The notes under the pieces were generated by a model. The model saw nothing but the letters and a program-made list of their open reading frames with translations, made no database searches and was not told the origin of the DNA. Of a stretch of 52,537 bases of DNA, positions 44,869 through 52,537 are shown piece after piece. A program made the position numbers and the translations under genes. The DNA comes from Bigelowiella natans CCMP2755 (lineage: Eukaryota; Cercozoa; Chlorarachniophyceae), in the NCBI GenBank assembly GCA_000320545.1, contig ADNK01001741.1, positions 1 to 52,537 on the forward strand. The letters are read 5' to 3'. The stretch's first letter is position 1. Every line of letters begins with the position of its first letter.

Positions 44869-45889
44869 TTAGGCAAATTTTCGCTTAGAGTCTCTATATC
44901 TAAATGTGTGCATGAGGATGTAGTATTGTGTCGAATCTTGAGTATTTTTGTCAGGATTTCTTTCCAGGACAAAATGCTGATGGAACGCTTTCTTCACCTT
45001 CATTCCTGCATTTACACATTCGATGTAAGTATCCTTACGCATCGTAAAAGATTTGGCAATGCTACTATAAAATGATTGACCGACTAATTTAGATTGCATT
45101 TATCACCGTATTTTATTGTCCCCGTACATGTCACCTAATGTCATACAACAATTTATGCCAAAGATTATTAAAATGCGAAGCACCTCAAACCGAAAAACAG
45201 TGAACATGATTTCCACGAATAGCATTGTTGCGTATATGTATTAAGAGAAAGATATAACACTCATCAAGGTTGCTATTCAATCAAATGCTGACGTACTCAA
45301 TTACCACAAAACTTGTATGCGGGAATGTGTTGGGTCGGATGATGGGCTGTGCATCGAGCGTTTCGATAGTGTGCTTGGTTCCTGGCAATTTCTGAGGATA
45401 GAGAGCATCATCGTGAGCAAAAAGACCTAGCTTGGGCAATGGTGCAAGCCTCTCGAAATCTTATTTTTTGGATTTACATCATTATTAGAAACTTCTATAG
45501 CTTATCGCCATATCAAAAGCAGATTTGTCACGCGATCTAGATGGTGCGAGGAAAAAATGTCGGTGCAGTTTTGTTCCGCCTCTCTGCCCTTCTCCAAACC
45601 ATAATTGCGTCTGCGTGCCTGACCTTAAGTCCGGCTGCTATATGCTCGCGCCCTTTGAGTGCAATCCCGTTCCATAGCAAAGCTGCAGATATTTCGAGGT
45701 TGCACGCATGAATCAGCTTTTACAACTTGTTAATATGTCGCAGTAAGGGGGGGTTAGGTCGGTTCTACTACTGGAGTTAGGCCGATAAAAGTTGTGAACA
45801 GACTGCCGTTGGGTGTCCGCTATGGTCACGAAAATCTCCTGTTTACAAAGGGATCGATGAATAAGCATATGTGCCAAATACACAAACGA

Positions 45890-45932
<43 letters not shown>

Positions 45933-46253
45933 ACACACACCAGAGCACAGAGAGCGAGAGAAAGGGAGATAGTGGGAGGGGGAGAAACCCACACAAACGG
46001 GGTCGTGCAACACGTGTGCGTGTGAATGCATGTGTGCGTGTGTCCGTGTGTGCGTCTGCGTTGGTTGTTGTTGTTAATACGGACAATAAATTTCTTCGCC
46101 TGCATCGAAGCCAGCATGGCCTTTAGATATTCACATTCGTAGGAGTTAATTAAGTTGTTTAAATCTGGCGAAGTCTTCCGTGAGAAAAATCTAGTTCTCT
46201 CAAGTCATACTCACCAGTTGCGTATCAGGCCTGGTAATTTGTTTAGTCTCCAT
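44869..46253 (-). CDS. NTF2-fold protein, NXT1/p15-like mRNA export cofactor
   Basis: Six exons: 46253-46215, 45838-45727, 45682-45624, 45391-45305, 45134-45107 and 45005-44869. They total 462 nt, or 153 residues, close to the 140 of animal p15. The order follows the NTF2 fold: N-terminal helix region ending 'HNFYRPNSSSRTDL', then 'TTLLWNGIALKGREHIAAGL', 'LPGTKHTIETLDAQPII', 'FVVTCTGTIKYG', 'KKAFHQHFVLERNPD' and a C-terminal strand 'YYILMHTFRYRDS'. The WNG-x4-G-x-E/H-x-I and DAQPI motifs are typical. The family pairs with NXF1/TAP at nuclear pores or acts as NTF2. The 28-nt exon supplies the strand missing from a direct junction. One donor is GTCAGG. Confidence 0.85.
45894..45939. repeat. (CA)n microsatellite
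   Basis: CA dinucleotides in the first intron of the NXT1-like gene. Confidence 0.97.
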
Positions 46254-46643
46254 CGCTTTCGACTGGCAGCACCCTTATGAGTTAAATCTTCGGACTGGAA
46301 CACCGGGTCTGAGGGAGGAGAGGAGAGAATGGAGAGGAATTCTGCTCGCACGCAAAATTGGACAGAAAAATGCAGATATTTGACCGACAATTACTACGTT
46401 TTCTTCTGCAATACGAAGCCGCGCTTCCTCCAAATCCACAATACCCTCGAATCCTGGTCACACATGTGATATCTTCGACGAAGTTTCCGGATAGAATGGT
46501 CGCAACTTTTGCGGTACCGTGACTCATCCGAGAAAGCGTGCGACAAGACGACGTCAGTGATGAAATATAGGCGGTTTCCGAAAGTAATTGTAAATACCGG
46601 TACTGACAGGTGTTGAGGCTCCGAAGGGGAGCACCGATCAAGT
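46254..46643. other. Divergent intergenic region NXT1-like / DUF2817
   Basis: 390 bp between two starts. No gene, repeat or palindrome island is seen. A bidirectional promoter is likely. Confidence 0.5.
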
Positions 46644-48022
46644 ATGGAGGAAGACTATTTCGCCGACACCTACCAAGAGGCACGAGAGAAGTTCCTGAAG
46701 GCCGCCAAAGCTGCAGGTGCAAAGATCGAATCACTTGAACTGAAAGGGCAAAAGGGCCCGGAGGGGGAGACGCTTGCAATTGACATCGCAGTTCTTGGGG
46801 ATGTTAATAACTCCAACCCGGAATCATTACTTCTGCATACTTCCGGTGTTCATGGTAAAACAAACCACATCCCACGCCCAATTTTTTCGGTATCAACGCT
46901 ACATTCGAATCAGGCCCGGAGGGATTTGCGGGGTCGGCCATCCAAACATGGTTTCTGACTCAACTCGCGAAGAACGATGAGTTGAGGAACGAGCTCGGAC
47001 GAAAGAAGGGGACCAAGATCGCGCTTGTTCATGCTGTCAACCCATACGGGTACTTACCATGACTGCTCCATCTTGAAACTGTACAAAGTTACATTTCATT
47101 GTTTTCTTACTACGGTTTCCTATTTGTTGAAAGAATGGCGTGGATTCGACGATATAACGAGAACAACGTTGACTTGAATCGCAACTTCCTCCTCGATCCG
47201 AAGCAGAGCCATGCAGACATCCAAAACGTTGATTATCCCCTCGTGCACGAGATATTCAAACCCTCGAGCTATGGATACTTTGGAAATGCGCACTTCATGC
47301 TCCGCTTATGCAAAGTTGTGGCCGGGTTCTCTTTCAACTTCAAGCGCTTCAAGCAGGCGGTTGCTGGGGGGCAGTACGACTTCAAGGATGGGTTTTTCTA
47401 CGGCGGGGATCGCCTTCAGCCAGGGCCACAGATGCTGGTCGATGCCTTCAAGACGATAGGACTCAACAAGGACAATAAGCAGCTGGATACGGTTCTACTG
47501 CTCGATATTCACACGGGGCTGGGCAAGAATGGGGTTGACATCTTGATCACGATGGACGAGAAGATCTGCGGCCGTCTCGGTGATATCTACGGAAAGTCCC
47601 ACATACAGCCGCCAACCGGAGATATGTATAAGGTCCTGGGAAGCACACTGGACATTGTGGAGAGTCTTGCTCCAACGACGGCAAAGAATCTTCTCAGCGT
47701 TTGTCAGGAGTTCGGAACCATTCCCATGCTTGGATTGAACCTGGGGTGGATGCTTCCAACCTCGCTCAAGAGCATGATCGTCAGGCTGCCTGTATTGAAT
47801 GCGCTTCTCTGCGACGGCGTGCTCAACGCTATGCTGGAAGAGTTGGTAGCGTGGTGCAAAAATCCGAAAACCTCCCTCGCGCACAAGTGCAAAGATCGAC
47901 TAAAAGCAGCGTTCTATGATCAGTCTACTTCGTGGAAGAGACGCATCTTGCACCGTGGAAGGACCGTCCTTTGCCAGAGCCTCAGTCATATTGGAATAAC
48001 AAAGCACGGTGGCCTTTGTTGA
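46644..48022 (+). CDS. DUF2817 / M14-like zinc carboxypeptidase family protein
   Basis: Three exons: 46644-46854, 46914-47049 and 47134-48022. They total 1,236 nt, or 411 residues. The HxxE zinc motif is split by intron 1: 'SGVHG' joined to 'PEGFAGSAIQTW' (H70, E73). Then come 'VNPYGMAWIRRYNENNVDLN' across intron 2, 'RNFLLDPKQ', and the second metal His in 'LLLDIHTGLGKNG' (about residue 242). This is the DUF2817 arrangement, a branch of the M14/AspA superfamily, found in bacteria and scattered eukaryotes. No signal peptide is seen ('MEEDYFADTYQEAREK'), so it is probably cytosolic. The substrate is unknown. The second and third exons are GC-richer than neighbouring genes. Horizontal acquisition is possible but only an inference. 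Confidence 0.9.
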
Positions 48023-48957
48023 AACCCGTAGGTATCCACGAAACGCTCAGTGATTCAAGAAGGTGTTGTATTCATGTCGTAAGTATTATTCTGGGAATGT
48101 TAGTAAGGTAGCATCTGTGTTTGTGCATCTTTTATCTAATAATGACAATGCATGCTTTGGGATCGTTCATGTGCCAGAAAAGGCTTGAAGGCGACAAACG
48201 AGCCCACACGGCGCTATGGCATTGTGCAGTTCTAGTGCTACACAGAGAGGCACAAGTGGTCGCAAGATGTCATGTCTCGCTAGTTCGCTACGATGCATTT
48301 ACGCGCTACAATGGCACATCGCAATTTGCATTCTACCCATGTACTCTTCTAGTCTTACTGATGCGGGACAAAATGGGGATCTCTAGATCTAGATGGGAGC
48401 TAGCTAGCTGGACGCGTGCATGCATGTTGGCTAGCTAGCTAGTTGAGAGCGCACTGCCGTTGTTTCGATTGCAGTAGCACAGCTAGATGGTCTCGCACGA
48501 TCGATGTGCGTTGTGGACAGCATCGAGCATGGCAATTGCAAATGCATGGCCTGTAGTTTTTCTGCCAACGTGCATTGCTAGATTGCTAGATTGTGCTAAG
48601 CGCGCCTGTGGACCCAACACAATGCAACATGCATCTGTCAGATGTGCACTTCTGGCTTTCTCTAGTCCTTGTCTAGGCAACCAACGAAGTCTAAAAAAGT
48701 ACTGTGAGCATCATGTACGGCATGAAACAACTTGAATGATGACGTTGACCATCTCTAGATCTGGGCTAAAACGACGACGATCAATGCGTTCAACAACCAT
48801 GTTCCGCGTAATCGAAGCACACAATGACCAGATTGGCGAGTCCAGAAGTAGCTCAGTCAGCTTTCGTCATCATCCAAATCCCCCCATGATCTTTGGAGGC
48901 GAGCCATTCGTAGAGAACTGCGTGTGGGGGTACCGAGCAATCCTGGCATCATATTCC
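48023..48957. other. Convergent intergenic region with palindrome-rich island 7 (about 48060-48740)
   Basis: The gap lies between the DUF2817 plus gene and the 3' end of the next minus gene. It contains GAGCTAGCTAGCTGG (about 48405-48419), GTGCATGCATG and GGCTAGCTAGCTAG (about 48430-48443), TAGATCTAGATG and others. No gene was found. Confidence 0.58.
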
Positions 48958-49470
48958 TCAGCGGGAGGGCTGCGAAGATGTTGACGTCCGCCTTTGCAAA
49001 GCAACACACCAACACAGAATTCTTTCAGTTTTCGAATGCAGATGCGAACGCTTCGTGCTACGCTCAAAATGCCCCCTGCCAATGGCCTCGGACCATGGCG
49101 CATGAGCCCTGCTCATCGTGGGCTTTGCTAAATTTTTGAACGAATCCCCGTCACCCCGGAGCATGGGCAAAACAACAAACGTGATCGGAGTGCTATTCTC
49201 GTTCTCAGTACCGGTCACCGTCGTATTCCGCTCGTCGTGCTCCTCCCACGGAGTGCTACTGCGGCTGGCACATGTTAGGAGGGGAGGGGAGGGGAGGGGA
49301 GGGGAGGGGAGGGGAGGGGCGGAGGGGGGGGCGGGGCGTGGAAATGAAGGCTAACTGAGCTCGCTTACAATAAAAACAACAATCTGCGCGCACTACACGA
49401 ATCGCACCTTTGCGCTGATGTCGACGATCTCGAATGATCCGTGTTTGTTCCATCAGCACCGCCCCCCCTT
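48958..49470 (-). CDS. C-terminal exons of an unidentified minus-strand gene
   Basis: A terminal exon 49264-48958 follows a CCAG acceptor and is open for 101 residues to a stop ('STPWEEHDERNTTVTGTENE', 'PITFVVLPMLRGDGDSFKN'). An upstream exon ending at 49408 (AG|GTGCGA) fits it in phase with Ser/Thr-rich sequence ('GTNTDHSRSSTSAQ'). The intron between holds a (GGGGA)n array. Further exons may lie at about 49.6-50.0 kb ('EEDIL', 'SFPSHYIRSEMISVRS'), but junctions are unresolved. No domain is recognised. The call rests only on splice phase and open frame. Confidence 0.35.
49276..49318. repeat. (GGGGA)n pentanucleotide array
   Basis: About eight GGGGA units. The G-tracts could form a G-quadruplex on the plus strand. 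Confidence 0.95.
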
Positions 49471-49770
49471 GTCTTTCCGCCGCCCAAAGGTGTATGCACA
49501 GGGCGAGGGGGGGGTGAGTAGCTCCGCCGGCGGCGGCGATCGCGGCTTAACGCGTTGTAGCTATGGCGAGGAGGGACGCGTAATCGGCTGCCTCGCCTTT
49601 CCCGTTGTGCTGCCGGATGTGGTTACGAGAAAGAATAAAGAGGCAGACCGCACTGATATCATCTCGCTACGAATGTAATGAGAAGGGAAGGAAATCCTGC
49701 GCTGAAAAATGAACCGTCGGCGGCTAACACTTGCGCTTGGGAGACCAAAATTAATACACATATTAAGTAA

Positions 49771-49814
<44 letters not shown>

Positions 49815-49817
49815 TTG

Positions 49818-49852
<35 letters not shown>

Positions 49853-51159
49853 TATATTTGTATATAGAATTTCAGCAGCAGAAAGCAAGATGATGGCTGT
49901 TGATCTCTCGACGCAAGCTTCCTACCAAGATGTCCTCCTCGACGTTTGTCATCCCAAGATGTGTCCCGCCCTTCAGGCGGCGTTGCCGCGCGTCGTCCTG
50001 GGAAGGAGGCAGCTCTCCTATACCCCCCCCCCATTCCTCTCCTGCTGCTCCGTACCCGGCTCTCACTCTCTTTCCACCGACGCCTCGCCTCATAGACAAA
50101 CGCACGTTTCCTCCTGTTGTTGTTGTTTCTGTTTTTGTTGTAGTAGTAGTTGTTGTCGCCGTTCCCATACCGCCTACAATGGAGAGAAAGAAGGGGGCAG
50201 ATGTTTAGCTTGCATTTACTGTGCCGATATGCGGTGGTCACATGGGAATTGGAGAGGAAGTAAGGAAGGTGGAAAAACGCGTGGCAAATTAGGCTCCGAG
50301 GGATGCAATCTCGCCCGACAATCTCCCAAAGCTCTCACGCCATTTCCCCGTGAATCGCTGCTTACGAATCCCCTCTACTCTCCCAACAGACACGCAAGAA
50401 AACGCCGACACACAGCATTCCTCGCTGCGAGAGGTTTGACGCCATGCTCGCTGTGATGTTTTGCCATCAAAAACCGGCCTAAAATCGACGCTACTTTTTG
50501 CGGTGCGTTACTTGTTCGAGTAGTACGGCTGCAATGGAGGCCGCCCCCGCCTTGGAGATGGCATTCGTCCGTCGTTTCGCCGTCGATATACTGTCCGTGT
50601 GCTACCAGCAGCCCTCACGCGCCTCTCCCCCATTGTCTTGGCTACTCGGAGGTGATGCCGAGCATTACTGTGGTCATCATTGCTGTTGTTGTTGTTGTTG
50701 TTGTCCGCAATGCCTGCGCTTTGCGCTGATGAGGGTTGAGGGGGAGGGGGAGGGAGAGCGGAGGGGTGGGGGGGGAAGGCCACCAAGATATTGGAAAGAG
50801 AGTTAGATATCACGCCAGGTACAAGGTATGCGAAACTTCGGCGGCCAAAAACATGCTTTGGTTAGGTTCTCATCCACATATGATCTTGGTCGCTGGTAAC
50901 GTGCCGAGGCAGATGGAAGTGGAGAAGGAGGGGAGGGGGGGGGAAAGGGGGGGAGGGGAGATAGAGGATGGGGAGGCGATGGAGGTTGGTCATTGGGGAA
51001 GAGTGGGAGAGTGGTGTTTGCTGGTGGTGGTATTGGTAGTGCAATGGATGTTCTTCACCATTCCAGCAGCTCATACCGGCAATGGAAGTACGTGGACGAC
51101 AAGAAGATTGCGTTGGAAGAAGAGATAGACGGAAGGGAGAAAGTGGGAGGGAGACAGAC

Positions 51160-51204
<45 letters not shown>

Positions 51205-51522
51205 CTGAGGCTATTGGGGGCGAGTGAGGGCGGTGAATACTTGCTTGTTTCAATGCTTCGTTGTCGCGCCAATATCATCGATTACACGATCATTCCCTCC
51301 CGTTTAAGACAGATTTGTTACATTCTTTTTCACGCCTCCTCCTCCTCCTTAGTACTATCCTCTTTCATATACTGTTCCTTTCACCGCCGTGTTTTCTTGT
51401 TTATCTGCCCCTTTCATCATGTTACTGCCCCTTGCTCGGGGAATTTTCGTCTGCTTAAGCTTTTCTCTCTACCTCTGAAGGAAGGGAGGGGCGATTGAGT
51501 TTATAAGGTGGTGGTTTGTAGA
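49471..51522. other. No confidently modelled gene; microsatellites and scattered exon-like segments
   Basis: Plus-strand exon-like pieces (for example 50826-50895 'VCETSAAKNMLWLGSHPH' and about 51068-51130 'YRQWKYVDDKKIALEEE') and minus-strand pieces near 49.87-50.0 kb are flanked by AG and GT, but I could not join them in phase. Arrays here are (AT)n at 49768-49846, (TTG)n near 50685-50703 and (GA)n at 51167-51202. Confidence 0.4.
49768..49846. repeat. Two adjacent (AT)n arrays
   Basis: AT arrays separated by ATTATATTTGTATAT. The second is followed by a repeat of the same spacer, so a unit of about 50 bp is tandemly duplicated. Confidence 0.93.
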
Positions 51523-51652
51523 TCAAAGGCGCCTCTCCTTCTTCATTTGTCCCCCCTCTCTTGGCGGGCCTCTGTTGTTTCCGGGAAGTTCCTCTTGATG
51601 GTTGAAATGGTCTTCCCTTCTCTGCGATGACGTGCAGCATACAAGCAAATAC

Positions 51653-51694
<42 letters not shown>

Positions 51695-52170
51695 TATGTA
51701 CTATGTGTGCGTGTGTGTAATAAATGACATCTCAACGCAACTCTATCTCTCCTCCTCCTCCTCCTCTTCACTAGACAACAATCCACATTCTGCGCACCGC
51801 ACCACTAACCAGGGACAACATCAGCCGGCGGATCTCAGTGCAGTTTAGCTCGCGAACAGCGCCCACGGGCAGATCCAGTTCCCCGCCCCCCCCTCTCCCC
51901 AGTGTGACTGGGCCTACCCTCACCCTCTGCAACCGCCTCACATCGGGAAATCGAATGAGTGCAAGCATGCGACGAATTTGCCTGAATCTTCCTTCGTGCA
52001 GCGTGACCTGTGCGGGCGGAGAAGGAGGAGGAGGAGGAGGAGGAGGAGGAGGAGGAGGAGGAAAGGGGGAAATGAGCACCGGGGGGGGGTGGTGGTGGGG
52101 GGGGGGGAGGGGAGCCAGCTATGTGGGTTGGGGCTCATATAGTCACCTCCAGCGTCGGGTCTGAAGTCGT
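51523..52170 (-). CDS. RsuA/RluB/RluE-type pseudouridine synthase, C-terminal part
   Basis: Three consecutive phase-0 exons: 52170-52147 (24 nt, 'TTSDPTLE'), 52007-51810 and 51621-51523 (32 residues plus stop). The middle exon carries the hallmark 'VTLHEGRFRQIRRML', then 'VRRLQRVRVGPVTLG' and 'GAVRELNCTEIRRLML'. This is the C-terminal half of the small-subunit or 23S-type family that isomerises a uridine in rRNA. In a eukaryote it would usually act in plastid or mitochondrion. The catalytic Asp and S4-like domain should lie upstream; exons between 52171 and the edge could not be resolved, and the 5' end is outside. A Gly-rich insert 'GRGGGGELD' is unusual. The start cannot be set. Confidence 0.82.
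52020..52061. repeat. (GGA)n trinucleotide array
   Basis: About 13 GGA units in the intron between the 24-nt exon and the 198-nt exon. On the sense strand it is a long polypyrimidine tract before the CACAG acceptor. Confidence 0.95.
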
Positions 52171-52537
52171 CTATGCTTCCACAACCGGGGAGCGGGGTAA
52201 TGAGCTTTACGAACTGTATGGTTTTCTGCGTAACTTCGCTTTTCTTTCTCAAGAGCTCCAAGGTAACCCACCTTGTTCCTTCATGTACGAATATTACGAA
52301 ATACTTGTAAACCATCCATGCTGTTAGGCATGGTCTTTACATCATAGTGAATTTCTATTCCACATCCGGTTTTTTCTTGTGGATATCAGGGTACACATTT
52401 TTGCTTCTTTTTGACAGGCATCGTCCTCAATCTTTGCTTTATTCCGATGCTGTGTTCATCCCTTTCTTGGGCGCTTGGGATCAAAGATCGGAGATCTTTT
52501 TGTTTTGGGCTACATTCACAGGGCCTTGGCAAAAGAT
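52171..52537. other. Right edge, probably upstream introns/exons of the pseudouridine synthase gene
   Basis: Short open minus-strand segments occur (for example near 52240-52300), but none matches the expected catalytic domain clearly. Confidence 0.4.

Noticed and set aside
46282-46779. 165-residue minus-strand open frame over the DUF2817 start
   Set aside because: It overlaps the well-supported first exon of the DUF2817 gene and the divergent spacer, and has no recognisable motif.
1-52537. Nucleomorph or organellar origin of the window
   Set aside because: Introns here are tens to about 1,200 nt with microsatellites, and gene content is nuclear. Nucleomorph introns are about 18-21 nt and such genomes are compact and AT-rich.
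1-52537. tRNA, rRNA or retrotransposon (reverse transcriptase, integrase) genes
   Set aside because: No cloverleaf with a TTC-loop pattern, rRNA core or polymerase/integrase motif was noticed on either strand by eye. A tRNAscan or HMM search would be decisive.

Overview
The window is nuclear DNA of a eukaryote. Genes carry up to about 23 GT-AG introns, which are full of dinucleotide microsatellites. I see no rRNA, tRNA, CRISPR array or bacterial-style operon. Three genes point to a photosynthetic lineage, probably with a secondary plastid. One is a Whirly ssDNA-binding protein (a plant and green-algal family) that starts with a hydrophobic signal-like segment. The second is an SPX-RING protein like plant NLA. 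The third is an AAA+ protein with a signal peptide followed by an Arg-rich stretch, as in bipartite plastid pre-proteins. A chlorarachniophyte-like alga would fit, but this is inference. The introns (tens to about 1,200 nt) are far too long for a nucleomorph.

Layout. 1-1640: palindrome-rich island with a perfect 76-bp palindrome. 1644-10568: three minus-strand genes head to tail, a SAM-caspase protein and two ankyrin-SAP paralogues whose repeats are each a 99-nt exon. 10930-11645: unidentified plus gene. 12951-14723: 3R-MYB (minus). 15761-16777: intronless SPX-RING (plus). 17841-25003: class I/II aminotransferase of about 23 exons (minus). 25483-28546: Whirly (plus). 29412-35394: single-ring NSF-like AAA+ ATPase (minus). 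36529-41725: large unidentified protein with a CBM48/AMPK-beta-like segment and EF-hand-like helices (minus). 42425-43833: protein with Jupiter/HN1-like repeats (plus). 44869-46253: NXT1/p15-like NTF2-fold protein (minus). 46644-48022: DUF2817/M14-like carboxypeptidase (plus). 48958 onward: part of an unidentified minus gene. 51523 to the right edge: C-terminal part of an RsuA/RluB-type pseudouridine synthase (minus).

The exon models were assembled by hand from GT/AG signals, reading phase and family knowledge. For the caspase, both ankyrin genes, MYB, Whirly, NSF-like, Jupiter-like, NXT1 and DUF2817 genes the exon lengths sum to a multiple of three with a single stop (for the first ankyrin gene only if its 98-nt exon is left out). 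One internal aminotransferase exon and a few junctions in the 36.5-41.7 kb gene stay unresolved.

Two window-wide patterns stand out. Every gap between convergent genes holds an island dense in self-complementary words (GCTAGC, TGCATG, ATCGAT, CGCGCG), while none of the five divergent gaps does. Splicing is also unusual: many 17-29 nt microexons, recurrent GTCA 5' splice sites and purine-rich AAG 3' splice sites. The genes share no obvious pathway. The ankyrin-SAP/SAM-caspase cluster is the one place where neighbours look functionally and evolutionarily linked.
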